From Thiomicrorhabdus sp034722175 (GTDB taxonomy: Bacteria; Pseudomonadota; Gammaproteobacteria; Thiomicrospirales; Thiomicrospiraceae), in NCBI GenBank assembly GCA_034722175.1, contig JAYENR010000075.1:1-18171 (forward strand): 18,171 bases of DNA. The letters run 5' to 3'. Numbering within the stretch: position 1 is the first letter of the stretch; each line of letters opens with the position of its first letter. Shown piece after piece: positions 7,087-15,373 of the stretch. The translations under genes were made by a program, and so were the position numbers. The notes beneath the pieces are model-generated. The model saw nothing but the letters and a program-made list of their open reading frames with translations, was not told where the DNA came from and ran no database searches.

Positions 7087-7625
7087 TTTAAAATTGCCTC
7101 CACTGCGGCTTGTAAATTGTCATACACCGGTACGCCTTTTAAAATCGGATCGGCCGTGGCTAAGGTACGTTCACCTTTACCGGTACGTACCAGATAAGGT
7201 TGCATCCCCTTAGCTAACGCCACTTTTATATCCGCCAACGTATCCCCTACCATCGGCATACCCACTAGAGACACATTAAAACGGTTTTCAATCGCTTGCA
7301 ACATACCGGTTGACGGTTTGCGACAAGGCGCATTGTCATCACCCAAATAAGGCGAAAAGTTAACCCAATCCACCTTTGCATCTCGTGATTCTAATAAACC
7401 CTGCATTTTTTGATGCATCGAACTTAACACCGCTCGCGAATAATAACCACGACGAATGCCCGATTGATTAGTTGCCACCGCGACCGTCCAGCCCGCCTGT
7501 TTTAATTTTGCAATCGCTTCGATGCTGCCTTCTAGTGGAAGCCATTCGTCAGCCGACTTAATAAAGGCATCCGAATCTTCATTAATGACACCATCTCGGT
7601 CTAACACAATGATTTTCTGTTTCAC
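7083..7625 (-). CDS. gmhB: D-glycero-D-manno-heptose 1,7-bisphosphate 7-phosphatase, zinc site degenerate
   Basis: GmhB removes the 7-phosphate from heptose bisphosphate on the way to ADP-heptose for the lipopolysaccharide inner core. This HAD-superfamily protein (180 residues) has the catalytic LDRDGVIN motif (nucleophile Asp9, acid/base Asp11), the TNQSG motif at 52-56, Lys103 in CRKP, and the metal-binding GDTLAD at 127-132. Most members carry a structural zinc knuckle of the form CPH...CxCRKP. Here that loop reads NFSPYLGDDNAPCRKP (89-104), so only one of the four ligands (Cys101) remains. The start is a GTG at 7625 with AGGA 7 bases upstream. The stop overlaps the plsC start by four bases. 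A related histidinol-phosphatase role is possible but less likely given the context. Confidence 0.9.
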   Translation of the reverse strand: MKQKIIVLDRDGVINEDSDAFIKSADEWLPLEGSIEAIAKLKQAGWTVAVATNQSGIRRGYYSRAVLSSMHQKMQGLLESRDAKVDWVNFSPYLGDDNAPCRKPSTGMLQAIENRFNVSLVGMPMVGDTLADIKVALAKGMQPYLVRTGKGERTLATADPILKGVPVYDNLQAAVEAILK

Positions 7626-7656
7626 AACGCTTTCCTACCCAACCTACAAAACCTAA

Positions 7657-7664
7657 CAGGCCTG
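7657..7664. repeat. CAGGCCTG copy between glyS and gmhB
   Basis: The core 8-mer is perfect. The flanking half-site bases do not extend the palindrome. It lies between the gmhB start and the glyS terminator. Confidence 0.6.
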
Positions 7665-7677
7665 CCTAAAACACAAA

Positions 7678-7695
7678 TTCCCGCAAAAGCGGGAA
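7678..7695 (-). terminator. Intrinsic terminator downstream of glyS
   Basis: TTCCCGC (7678-7684) and GCGGGAA (7689-7695) form a perfect 7-bp stem with a 4-base loop. On the - strand it is followed by TTTGTGTTTT. It lies about 33 bases after the glyS stop, so gmhB-plsC probably depends on read-through or a promoter of its own. Confidence 0.7.
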
Positions 7696-7727
7696 CTGAC
7701 TCTTTATTCAATTAACCCATCACAGAC

Positions 7728-9806
7728 TTAAAGACGCGAAACATCCGCCACCTGTAAGAACAACTGATAAATCTGATTTAGCAACGCCAAACGGTTTAAA
7801 CGAACTGCTTCATCTTCTGCCATAACCATGACATCATCAAAGAACGTATCGACCGCACTGCGAATTCCCGCCAATGAAGCAATCGCCGCCGTATAGTCGC
7901 GTGCCGCAATCAACTCACTTGCCGATTCACGTAATGCATCTAACTCATTAAACAGAGCGGTTTCAGCCGCTTCCGAGAATAAGCTCTGATCAACCGTTTC
8001 AGGAATCTCGCCGTCTACTTTTTTCAACAAGTTGCTAATGCGCTTATTCGCAGCACTTAAGCTCACAGATGAGTCCATCGCACTGAACGCTTGTACCGCT
8101 TTAATGCGTTGAGCAAAATCAACCGGATGTGCTGGACGACAAACACGTACCGCTTCAAACTGCTCGGCACTGACACCTTGATCGGCATAATAAGCACGTA
8201 AACGACTGATGATAAAGTCGTAAATATCATTCACCAGCTCATCGGTGGTTTTGATCTCTTCATGTAGATCCAAGCTGTATTGAATCAATAGACGTAGATC
8301 AAGATCTAAGTTTTTCTCGATCATAATACGCAACAGACCCAGCGAGGCACGACGCAAAGCAAACGGGTCTTTATCGCCTGTTGGAACCTGGCCAATTCCG
8401 TAGATACCGGTGATGGTATCTAACTTGTCGGCAATCGCTAACGACTGAGCTAACGCTGAAGACGGCAGCTGATCACCAGAGAAACGTGGCTGGTATTGAG
8501 CGTCAATGGCATCCGCAACCTCCGCGGCTTCATTTTGCTGTTGTGCGTAGTAACGCCCCATTACACCTTGTAAATCTGGGAATTCACCGACCATTTCAGA
8601 CAACAGATCACACTTCGACAAACGTGCCGCACGTTCACACAGTTCAGAAGCCACACCCAATGGTTTACCGACTTTAACAGTTAAGGTTTCTAAACGTTCA
8701 ACCTTATCAAATAGAGTCCCTAGCTTCTGCTGGAAAACCACGGTCTTTAAACGCGGTAAAAAATCATCCAACGGCTGTTTACGATCCTGATCCCAGAAGA
8801 ATTTAGCATCCGCCAAACGTGGACGAATGACACGCTCATTACCAAATTTAACCGAAGCTGGATTTGAGCTTTCGATATTAGAGATGGTAATGAACTTCGC
8901 CATCAACTTCCCGTTATTGTCCAACATGTGGAAATACTTTTGGTGTCCTGCCATTGCAGAGACCAAAGCTTCTGACGGGACAGATAAGAAGTTCTCATCA
9001 AAGTCACCCACAACCGCAACTGGCCACTCATTAAGAGCCGTCACTTCTTCTAATAAATCTTCATTAATTTCAGCAATTCCACCGTTTTCTTTGGCAGCAA
9101 ATTCAACTTGCTGACGGATACTCTCCATACGCGATTCAAAGTCTGCTTCCACATAACCTTGCTGACGTAACGCACCTAAATAGTCCGCAGGTTTTTCAAT
9201 CACAATATCCGCTGGCGCGTGGAAACGATGTCCACGTGTGGTATTGGATGTTTGATGTCCTAAAATGGTTGCTGGTACCACTTGTTCACCTAATAACATC
9301 AATGCCCAATGCACAGGACGCACAAACTCAACATCTGAACTTCCCCAACGCATACGTTTTGGAATCGGCAATTTCGCTAAAGAGGTGGCCACAATATCTT
9401 GCAGCAGTTCTGTCACCGACTGACCTTTCTGTTGCAGATCATAGGCCATCCAAATGCCTTTTTCGGTCTCAATTTCGATCAATTCAGACACATCAACACC
9501 ACACCCACGTGCAAACCCTTGCAAGGCTTTGGTTGGGTTGCCATCGGCATCAAAACCGGCTTTTTTAGCTGGCCCTTTACGCTGTACGGTTTTATCGGCT
9601 TGCTGAGTCTGTAAGCCCTCAATCATCACCGCTAAACGACGAGGTGCCGCATAAATAAACAGTTCACCCACCTCAAGCTCTGCTTCAACCAGGCCTGTTC
9701 GGATCCCTTCGGCAAAGGCTTCACTTAATTTCTTTAGGGCTTTTGGAGGCAGCTCTTCGGTTCCGATCTCAACTAAAAAGTCTTCAGTTTGCTTTAAATC
9801 AGCCAT
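7728..9806 (-). CDS. glyS: Glycine-tRNA ligase beta subunit
   Basis: The beta subunit of the bacterial alpha2-beta2 glycyl-tRNA synthetase binds tRNA(Gly), and aminoacylation needs both subunits. The 692 residues match the family's usual length of about 690. The N-terminus has the signature FLVEIGTEELPP. Other recognisable blocks are APRRLAV near 54-60, the KRMRWG segment near 150, the GHQKYF region near 288, FFWDQDRK near 338, and the IADKLDTITG and DPFALRRASLGLLR blocks. The C-terminal helical domain should be the anticodon-binding part. The ATG overlaps the last base of the glyQ stop (TAATG). A strong AGGAGG site lies 7 bases upstream inside glyQ, which suits equal synthesis of the two subunits. 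The gene contains a CAGGCCTG copy near its 5' end. Confidence 0.98.
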   Translation of the reverse strand: MADLKQTEDFLVEIGTEELPPKALKKLSEAFAEGIRTGLVEAELEVGELFIYAAPRRLAVMIEGLQTQQADKTVQRKGPAKKAGFDADGNPTKALQGFARGCGVDVSELIEIETEKGIWMAYDLQQKGQSVTELLQDIVATSLAKLPIPKRMRWGSSDVEFVRPVHWALMLLGEQVVPATILGHQTSNTTRGHRFHAPADIVIEKPADYLGALRQQGYVEADFESRMESIRQQVEFAAKENGGIAEINEDLLEEVTALNEWPVAVVGDFDENFLSVPSEALVSAMAGHQKYFHMLDNNGKLMAKFITISNIESSNPASVKFGNERVIRPRLADAKFFWDQDRKQPLDDFLPRLKTVVFQQKLGTLFDKVERLETLTVKVGKPLGVASELCERAARLSKCDLLSEMVGEFPDLQGVMGRYYAQQQNEAAEVADAIDAQYQPRFSGDQLPSSALAQSLAIADKLDTITGIYGIGQVPTGDKDPFALRRASLGLLRIMIEKNLDLDLRLLIQYSLDLHEEIKTTDELVNDIYDFIISRLRAYYADQGVSAEQFEAVRVCRPAHPVDFAQRIKAVQAFSAMDSSVSLSAANKRISNLLKKVDGEIPETVDQSLFSEAAETALFNELDALRESASELIAARDYTAAIASLAGIRSAVDTFFDDVMVMAEDEAVRLNRLALLNQIYQLFLQVADVSRL
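9690..9697. repeat. CAGGCCTG copy inside glyS
   Basis: On the coding strand it is read as part of ACA GGC CTG (Thr-Gly-Leu). This is a different frame from the pdxH copy, which is read CAG GCC TGG. Confidence 0.6.
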
Positions 9807-10720
9807 TATTTTGCCTCCTGTTTTACAAGTGGGAAACCTAAGGCTTCACGACCTTCATAATATGATTCGGCAATCTGTTTTGCCATAGTACGAACACGTC
9901 CAATGTAACGTGCACGTTCAGTTACTGAAATAGCATGACGTGCATCTAACATATTAAATGCATGAGAAGCTTTTAAGACTTGCTCATAAGCCGGCAAAGG
10001 CAGTTTGTCTTCAACCAACCTGCCAAAAATCTGTTCACACTCATCAAAAGTTCTAAATAGAATGTCGGTATCGGCTTTTTCAAAGTTATAGGTCGACATC
10101 TCAACTTCGTTTTGGTGGAATACATCGCCGTAGGTCACTTTTCCGTCTGGGCCGTCCACCCAAACCAAATCGTAAACCGAGTCTACACCTTGAAGGTACA
10201 TCGCTATACGCTCTAGACCGTAAGTGATTTCACCGGTAACTGGACGACACTCTAAACCACCCACTTGCTGGAAGTAGGTGAACTGAGTCACTTCCATGCC
10301 ATTCATCCAAACTTCCCAGCCTAGACCCCAAGCACCCAAAGTAGGGGATTCCCAGTTATCTTCCACAAAACGTAAGTCGTGCTCTAATGGGTCAACGCCC
10401 ATACGTTTCAAAGACTCTAAATACAGCTCCTGAATATTGTCTGGAGATGGCTTTAACATCACTTGAAACTGATAGTAGTGCTGTAAGCGGTTTGGGTTTT
10501 CACCGTAACGACCATCGGTTGGACGACGACATGGCTGGACATAGGCTGCACGCCATGGCTCTGGACCAATGGATCTTAGGAATGTCGCTGGGTGGAAAGT
10601 CCCTGCACCCATCTCATTATCGTAAGGTTGCATTACCACACAGCCCTGCTCAGCCCAGAAAGCTTGCAAAGTCTGAATTAATCCCTGAAAGGTACGAATA
10701 TCCGTTGCCGCTGAAGACAC
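9806..10720 (-). CDS. glyQ: Glycine-tRNA ligase alpha subunit
   Basis: The alpha subunit is the class II catalytic core that activates glycine with ATP. Recognisable blocks are TFQGLIQTLQAFWAEQGC at the start, MQPYDNEMGAGTFHPATFLR, the RRPTDGRYGENPNRLQ stretch, the NWESPTLGAWGLGWEVW segment, and TYGLERIAMYLQG. I place the start at the GTG at 10720 (304 residues) because AGAGG lies 8 bases before it. An in-frame TTG two codons earlier (10726) would leave only two bases after AGAGG. The gene is first in a glyQ-glyS operon, and the two coding regions overlap by one base. A possible promoter lies in the divergent region shared with the M23 peptidase gene. The length fits the family. Confidence 0.97.
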   Translation of the reverse strand: MSSAATDIRTFQGLIQTLQAFWAEQGCVVMQPYDNEMGAGTFHPATFLRSIGPEPWRAAYVQPCRRPTDGRYGENPNRLQHYYQFQVMLKPSPDNIQELYLESLKRMGVDPLEHDLRFVEDNWESPTLGAWGLGWEVWMNGMEVTQFTYFQQVGGLECRPVTGEITYGLERIAMYLQGVDSVYDLVWVDGPDGKVTYGDVFHQNEVEMSTYNFEKADTDILFRTFDECEQIFGRLVEDKLPLPAYEQVLKASHAFNMLDARHAISVTERARYIGRVRTMAKQIAESYYEGREALGFPLVKQEAK

Positions 10721-10817
10721 AATCAAAACCTCTAATACTTTTTAAAACCGCAATACGATCTCAGTAAAATCTCGATAGATAAATGAACAAATTCACTTAC
10801 CGCTATAAAATCCGCTA

Positions 10818-10823
10818 ATTATA
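10818..10823 (-). promoter_or_regulatory. Candidate -10 box for glyQS
   Basis: A perfect TATAAT on the - strand lies about 100 bases before the glyQ start. The sequence 17 bases further upstream (CCCTAA) is a poor -35 and there is no TGn extension, so the call rests on the -10 alone. Confidence 0.35.
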
Positions 10824-10968
10824 ACGTGTTTATCAGTACTTTAGGGAAGTTAGCACTTTCAAACTTAAAAGTTTTTTTGGGGTTTTAAAGTTTTCACCTT
10901 AGCTCAAAATTGTTCTTAAAATTTGCACGGTTAAAGCCCTTACAGCGGGTCGCAGAGCAAATAAATCA

Positions 10969-10977
10969 TGCTATAAT
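10969..10977 (+). promoter_or_regulatory. Extended -10 promoter for the M23 peptidase-anmK operon
   Basis: TGCTATAAT is a perfect extended -10 element (TGn plus TATAAT). The -35 position, near 10949-10954, is weak, as is common for extended -10 promoters. Transcription would begin near 10984, leaving a leader of about 73 bases that includes a CAGGCCTG copy. Confidence 0.55.
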
Positions 10978-10993
10978 CGCTAATAACTTTAAG

Positions 10994-11001
10994 CAGGCCT
11001 G
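10994..11001. repeat. CAGGCCTG copy in the M23 peptidase leader
   Basis: A perfect core 8-mer lies about 10 bases downstream of the predicted transcription start. The half-site extensions are not conserved. It is the only intergenic copy that is not downstream of any gene. Confidence 0.6.
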
Positions 11002-11056
11002 ATGGGTTTAAACGCTCTTATTCTCAGTAAGATTAAAACAGAGATGATCTGAAAAC

Positions 11057-12373
11057 ATGAAAAACACAGCTAAAACAATTCTATCTAACTCTAAGTTTGC
11101 TTGGTTTACTGCATTGAGTGCGATGATATTAAGCCTAAGCTTACTTGTACCCGCCTCTTCAGCAGCTAACCTACCAGCCGAACGCACTAGCCTACCCCTA
11201 CCTGCTTTAAACCAAAGTACCCCAGCCGAAGCGATTGAAAACATAGACTCTTTTTCAGAACAAGAGTGGCAAAAACATACGGTTAAAATCCCTAAAAATG
11301 GATCATTGGGAACGGCCCTAAACAGCCTCAATATCTCAGCAGGCACCACTTACAAAATCGGCAAGCTTGAAAATAGCCGCGTTTTAACGAATCTGCGTGT
11401 TGGCGATACCTTAACCATTTGGGTGGATAAACACGAAAAATTACAAAAAATTCTCTACCCAAAATCTAAAACCTTACGTTACGAACTGCACAAAGATAAC
11501 GACCAGTACCAAATTAAAACCATTGAAGAACAGGTGGACATTCGTACCGAAGTGGCTTCGGGAACCATTGATAGCTCGTTTTATCTGGCAGGACAAAAAG
11601 CCGGACTGAGTGCCAAAACGATTATGAACCTAGCGGATTTGTATGCTTGGGAGATCGACTTTATTCGTGAGTTACGCAAAGGTGACACTTTCAAGGTGAT
11701 TTACCAAGCTAAGTACCTGAATAACGAATACATTGGGGATGGCGACATTGTGGCCGCACAGATTACCACCAATAAACAGAGCGAAACCCACAATGCATTC
11801 TTATTGAAAGACGACAAAGGCGAAAAAATTGGCTACTTTGACGACAAAGGCAAAAACCTCAAGAAAGCCTTTTTGAAGAACCCGGTTGATGTGGTGCGCA
11901 TCACCTCAAGGTTTAATCCAAAACGCTTCCACCCTATTCTGAAAAAAGTGCGCTCCCATCGTGGGGTCGATTACGGCGGACCGACCGGCACCCCGATTCG
12001 CGTTACCGGTAACGGAAAAATCATTTTTCGTGGTTGGGGCAAAGGCTATGGGAGATACATTAAAGTTCAACACGCCGGCAAATACATGACGGTATATGGC
12101 CATATGTCTAAGTTTGGTAAATACAAAAAAGGCCAATACGTCAAACAAGGCCAAGTCATTGGCTATATCGGTTCAACAGGTTACGCGACTGGCCCGCATT
12201 TACACTATGAATTCCGCATTAATGGTGTCCATAAAGACCCGCTTAAAATGAAGTTTCCAGCGGCAAGTCCAGTGCCTAAAGACTATAAAACCGCTTTCAA
12301 AAACCAAAGCAACTTAATGCTAAGTCAACTTGAACGCTATACGCCAGACTTGCAAATGGCAAGTTTTGAATAG
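11057..12373 (+). CDS. Murein DD-endopeptidase-like M23 peptidase (MepM/OapA type)
   Basis: This protein is predicted to be an exported, zinc-dependent hydrolase that cuts peptide cross-links in peptidoglycan. The 438 residues begin with a signal peptide or anchor (basic start, hydrophobic 14-32, ASSAA near 33-37). An OapA/LysM-like wall-binding region (about 75-160) and a second N-terminal domain (about 160-275) follow. The LytM/M23 catalytic domain lies at about 280-400. The zinc and catalytic residues are all visible: HRGVD (His301, Asp305), GHM (His349) and GPHLHYEF (His381, His383). An active enzyme is therefore expected, unlike the degenerate EnvC/NlpD activators. Its TAG abuts the ATG of anmK. 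The order M23 peptidase-anmK is familiar from Pseudomonas and fits wall remodelling linked to recycling. Confidence 0.93.
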   Translation: MKNTAKTILSNSKFAWFTALSAMILSLSLLVPASSAANLPAERTSLPLPALNQSTPAEAIENIDSFSEQEWQKHTVKIPKNGSLGTALNSLNISAGTTYKIGKLENSRVLTNLRVGDTLTIWVDKHEKLQKILYPKSKTLRYELHKDNDQYQIKTIEEQVDIRTEVASGTIDSSFYLAGQKAGLSAKTIMNLADLYAWEIDFIRELRKGDTFKVIYQAKYLNNEYIGDGDIVAAQITTNKQSETHNAFLLKDDKGEKIGYFDDKGKNLKKAFLKNPVDVVRITSRFNPKRFHPILKKVRSHRGVDYGGPTGTPIRVTGNGKIIFRGWGKGYGRYIKVQHAGKYMTVYGHMSKFGKYKKGQYVKQGQVIGYIGSTGYATGPHLHYEFRINGVHKDPLKMKFPAASPVPKDYKTAFKNQSNLMLSQLERYTPDLQMASFE

Positions 12374-13507
12374 ATGAACCAAGCCTCTGCAACGCCGCGC
12401 TACTTTATCGGACTCATGTCTGGTACCAGTGTGGATGGTGTGGATGCCGCTTTGATTGATTGTAGTCAGAACCAAATTAAGCTGATCGACTTTATTGACC
12501 ACCCCCTACCCGCATCTCTCACAACTGACCTTATCGCGCTCAACCAAACTCAAGAACTTAACCTCAACACGCTGTGCGAACTGGAACACCAAGTTGCACA
12601 ACAGTTTATTCAGGCCACTCAAACCTTATTAAATAAAACCCAACTGTCAGCAAAAGACATTACCGCCATTGGTAGCCACGGCCAAACTATCTTTCACGCT
12701 CCGAACATTCCCATGAGTTTACAAATAGGCCACCCCGCCTTTATCGCTAAACAAACGGGCATTGATACCGTTGCAGACTTTAGGATCGATGATTTAGCAG
12801 TGGGTGGACAAGGTGCGCCATTAGCTCCGAGCTTCCACCAGCAACTGTTTACTGGAAGTGATGTAACCTACGTAATCAATATTGGTGGCATTGCTAATGT
12901 CAGCTATCTCAATAAACAAACCAATGAGTTATTCGGTTTTGATACTGGGCCAGGCAATGGCTTAATGGACGAGATCTGTCAACAAGCGTTTGGGCAGGCA
13001 TATGATAAAAATGGTGAAATTGCCGCTTCTGGATCTATCCACCAAGCTTTGTTAAAGCAGTTATTAGCTCACCCCTATTTTGCTCAATCTTTCCCTAAAA
13101 GTACGGGAAGAGAGACCTTTAATCAAGAGTGGTTAAAGCAACAACTGGATTCGATTCCACAGAAAATATCTGCCAGCGACCTAATGGCAACCTTATGCGA
13201 ACTGACAGCTCGAAGCATTCAAGTGAGCATTCAGAAACTTGCTGAACAATTAAACGCACCTGCTGGGCAGGTTTGGATTGTTGGCGGTGGCGCTTACAAC
13301 TCTTTTTTGATTCAGCGTATTCAGCAGGCTCTACCCAACTATAAAGTACAGAGCAGTAGCGAGGCAGATATTAACCCCAATGCCATTGAAGCGATGATGT
13401 GTGGCTGGCTAGCACAACAACGAATCGATAACCTGCCCATCCCTTTAACCAGCATTACCGGTTCTACACGCAATGTCACCTTAGGTGGACTTTGGTTAGC
13501 TAACTAA
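12374..13507 (+). CDS. anmK: Anhydro-N-acetylmuramic acid kinase
   Basis: AnmK hydrolyses and phosphorylates 1,6-anhydro-MurNAc, released by lytic transglycosylases, to MurNAc-6-phosphate in the cytoplasm. The 377 residues match the family. Key sites are the phosphate-binding GLMSGTSVDGVD at 13-24, SHGQTIFHAP at 101-110, GGQGAPLAPSFH at 144-155, NIGGIANVS at 169-177, the catalytic FDTGPGN with Asp190, MDE at 198-200, and the C-terminal VGGGAYN nucleotide-binding loop. Translation is probably coupled to the upstream peptidase gene, because TAG and ATG are contiguous and no strong ribosome-binding site is seen. The gene ends in front of a perfect bidirectional terminator shared with gltA. Confidence 0.97.
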   Translation: MNQASATPRYFIGLMSGTSVDGVDAALIDCSQNQIKLIDFIDHPLPASLTTDLIALNQTQELNLNTLCELEHQVAQQFIQATQTLLNKTQLSAKDITAIGSHGQTIFHAPNIPMSLQIGHPAFIAKQTGIDTVADFRIDDLAVGGQGAPLAPSFHQQLFTGSDVTYVINIGGIANVSYLNKQTNELFGFDTGPGNGLMDEICQQAFGQAYDKNGEIAASGSIHQALLKQLLAHPYFAQSFPKSTGRETFNQEWLKQQLDSIPQKISASDLMATLCELTARSIQVSIQKLAEQLNAPAGQVWIVGGGAYNSFLIQRIQQALPNYKVQSSSEADINPNAIEAMMCGWLAQQRIDNLPIPLTSITGSTRNVTLGGLWLAN

Positions 13508-13542
13508 GTAGTTTAAAACCATTTATTAAAGCTTAAAAACAT

Positions 13543-13584
13543 AAAAAGCCCCGATTGAACAGGCCTGTTCAATCGGGGCTTTTT
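13543..13584. terminator. Perfect 21-bp inverted-repeat terminator centred on the AGGCCT palindrome
   Basis: Positions 13543-13563 are the exact reverse complement of 13564-13584, with no unpaired spacer. The outer ends are an A5 tract and a T5 tract, then a GCCCCG/CGGGGC clamp, then ATTGAACAGG and its complement. The innermost 16 bases are TGAACAGGCCTGTTCA. It lies between convergent anmK and gltA and has a U-tract in either direction, so it should terminate both. Confidence 0.9.
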
Positions 13585-13606
13585 GCATAAGCGTGCTTTG
13601 AACGTT

Positions 13607-14791
13607 TTAACCTTGAGGACGAGTTGAAGACTCTTCAGCACGCTGTTCCATTGGAAGATAACACGAGTTGCCCGCACCGGTATAGATCTGAGTAGGACGG
13701 AATATTTTATTAACCTGTAACTGTTCACGCCAATGCGCCATCCAACCTGCTGAACGGGCTACCGCAAAAATTGGCGTGAACAGGCCTGCATCAAAGCCCA
13801 TCTCTTTGTATAAGATACCGGAGTAGAAATCAACATTCGGGTAAACCCCTTTATGACCCAGCAACTCTTCACAGATTTTTTCAACTTCCATTGCCGTTGC
13901 AAATGCCTGACTTAACTCACCTGCATCAGACTTCTGACCCAATAATTCAGAAGACAATTTTTGTAAAATGTTAGCGCGCGGATCTTTAGTCTTATATTCA
14001 CGATGCCCCATTCCCCAGATCACTTTTTTCTGAGCTAAACGGTCTTCAATATAAGCACGTGCATTTTCAGGACTGCCAATCTCATCCAACATCTCAATGA
14101 CTTTTTGGTTAGCACCGCCGTGTAATGGTCCAGACAGAGAAGCGATGGCCGAAGAGATAACCGAACATGGATTTGCCAATGTAGAACCGGTCACCATCGT
14201 CGTAAAGGTCGAAGCATTAATGGTATGTTCCGCATGTAGAATCAGACACGCATCCAATAAACGTGCCCAAGCGGCATCAGGTTCTTTACCTGTTACCATA
14301 TATAAAAAGTTCTCTGCATAGGTCAAGTCGGTACGCGGTTCAATCGGGTCATAACCATTACGCATATGCTCCCAACTCGCCACCAAGGTTGCCATGTGAG
14401 CGATGATCTTAACGGTTACATCATTGATATAAGCTTGGTTCTCGGTTGCCCCTTTCATGTACTCAGTGCTTGGATAGAAGCTAGCCAGGCTCGCAACAAC
14501 AATTTGTAACATGTGCATTGGGTGAGTCGTTGAAGGCAAATTCTTCATAATTTCACGAATATTGAACTTAACGCGACGGTTATTACGCAACTGCTCATCA
14601 AACGAGGCCAGTTCATTTTTAGTCGGCAACTCTCCAAACAATAACAGCAGAGTGGTTTCTTCAAATGAAGATTTCTCTGCCAACTCCATAATATCGTAGC
14701 CACGATAGGTCAAAATCCCTTTCTGGCCGTCAATAAATGAAATTTGTGATTCCGTTGCTGGAACCCCTGCTAAACCTGGAATATATTGCAT
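13607..14791 (-). CDS. gltA: Citrate synthase
   Basis: The enzyme condenses acetyl-CoA with oxaloacetate at the entry of the citric acid cycle. The catalytic triad is visible: His224 in GPLHGGANQ, His263 in MGHREYK, and Asp321 in VDFYSG. HAEHTINAS at 186-194 and the FTPIFAVARSAGWMAHW block at 338-354 are also typical. At 394 residues it is shorter than the E. coli hexameric, NADH-regulated enzyme (about 427) and lacks that N-terminal extension. This suggests the dimeric, shorter type and a different regulation, which is an inference from length. AGGA lies about 7 bases before the ATG. It appears to be a single-gene unit between the anmK and erpA terminators. Its coding sequence includes a CAGGCCTG copy with a perfect TGAACAGG half-site. 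Confidence 0.97.
   Translation of the reverse strand: MQYIPGLAGVPATESQISFIDGQKGILTYRGYDIMELAEKSSFEETTLLLLFGELPTKNELASFDEQLRNNRRVKFNIREIMKNLPSTTHPMHMLQIVVASLASFYPSTEYMKGATENQAYINDVTVKIIAHMATLVASWEHMRNGYDPIEPRTDLTYAENFLYMVTGKEPDAAWARLLDACLILHAEHTINASTFTTMVTGSTLANPCSVISSAIASLSGPLHGGANQKVIEMLDEIGSPENARAYIEDRLAQKKVIWGMGHREYKTKDPRANILQKLSSELLGQKSDAGELSQAFATAMEVEKICEELLGHKGVYPNVDFYSGILYKEMGFDAGLFTPIFAVARSAGWMAHWREQLQVNKIFRPTQIYTGAGNSCYLPMEQRAEESSTRPQG
13777..13788. repeat. TGAACAGGCCTG copy inside gltA
   Basis: The left half-site and core are perfect. On the coding strand it is read GCA GGC CTG (Ala-Gly-Leu). Confidence 0.6.
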
Positions 14792-14863
14792 ACTATTTCC
14801 TGAAATAATGTCTTTCTACAAGGTGTACTCAAACTACTTTGTACAAAAAATCGTTTTAAAGCT

Positions 14864-14902
14864 TAAAAAAACAAACCTCCCCCACACAAAGGCGGGGAAG
14901 GC
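14864..14902 (-). terminator. Intrinsic terminator downstream of erpA
   Basis: On the - strand CCTTCCCC (14901-14894) pairs with GGGGGAGG (14883-14876) in eight pairs including one G-U. It is followed by TTTGTTTTTTT. It lies about 37 bases after the erpA stop and separates erpA from gltA. Confidence 0.8.
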
Positions 14903-14937
14903 TTTTTATAGAATATTTATCTAGAAAGTGGCGAAGA

Positions 14938-15279
14938 CTAAACGCTAAATGAAGATCCACAACCACAGGTTGTTGTCGCATTTGGGTTCTCAATGACAAA
15001 TCTAGCACCCTGCAAATCTTCTAAATAATCAATTTTAGCTCCCACTAAATATTGAAAGCTCATTGGATCAACCAATAGCGTGACCCCCTCTTTAGTGACC
15101 ACAGTATCGTCATCGGCCTGATCTTCATCAAAGGTAAAGCCATACGAAAAACCTGAACAACCGCCACCAGTAATATACACACGTAGCTTTAAGTTAGGGT
15201 TTTGCTCTTCTTCAATTAAGCCACTAACTTTCGCTGCTGCAGCTTCTGTAAAATCTAATGGCGTTGGGGCTTCAGACAT
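14938..15279 (-). CDS. erpA: Iron-sulfur cluster insertion protein ErpA
   Basis: ErpA is an A-type carrier that delivers iron-sulfur clusters to apoproteins, including isoprenoid-synthesis enzymes. The 113-residue sequence has the three conserved cysteines of the HesB/IscA fold: Cys41 in GGGCSGFSYGF, and Cys105 and Cys107 in TTCGCGSSF. The FTFDED stretch and the VDPMSFQYL and GAKIDYLEDL segments are typical of ErpA rather than IscA. No isc or suf genes are nearby. It seems to be transcribed alone from an extended -10 promoter at about 15370, with its own strong terminator. In Pseudomonas it sits next to anmK on the same strand, but here gltA separates them and the orientation differs. Confidence 0.95.
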   Translation of the reverse strand: MSEAPTPLDFTEAAAAKVSGLIEEEQNPNLKLRVYITGGGCSGFSYGFTFDEDQADDDTVVTKEGVTLLVDPMSFQYLVGAKIDYLEDLQGARFVIENPNATTTCGCGSSFSV

Positions 15280-15364
15280 TCTCTGTTCTCTCTATCATTA
15301 TGAACTCACTCCTACAACCAGTTTCCTTATGATTGATAAGGGAATGATTCATGCGTAAAAAAGT

Positions 15365-15372
15365 ATTATACC
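15365..15372 (-). promoter_or_regulatory. Extended -10 promoter for erpA
   Basis: On the - strand the sequence reads TGGTATAAT (TGn plus perfect TATAAT, the box at 15370-15365). It leaves a leader of about 80 bases before the erpA ATG. The -35 region is poor. The T-tract of the argC terminator lies immediately upstream. Confidence 0.55.
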
Positions 15373-15373
15373 A

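Larger units (their letters stand above)
10721..11056. other. Divergent intergenic region between glyQ and the M23 peptidase gene
   Basis: This 336-bp region carries promoters for both directions. I see a TATAAT on the - strand at 10818-10823, an extended -10 on the + strand at 10969-10977, A/T-rich tracts at 10858-10890, and one CAGGCCTG copy at 10994-11001. No T-box, tRNA, riboswitch or small gene is recognisable. Confidence 0.6.

Noticed and set aside
9236..9568. Long open frame on the + strand opposite glyS (likewise 8827-9114 and 10387-10767)
   Set aside because: They lie fully or mostly antisense to well-supported glyS/glyQ coding sequence, with no recognisable protein pattern or ribosome-binding site.
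10721..11056. T-box or tRNA in the glyQ leader region
   Set aside because: No T-box sequence or cloverleaf was found, and glyQS T-boxes are not expected in gammaproteobacteria.
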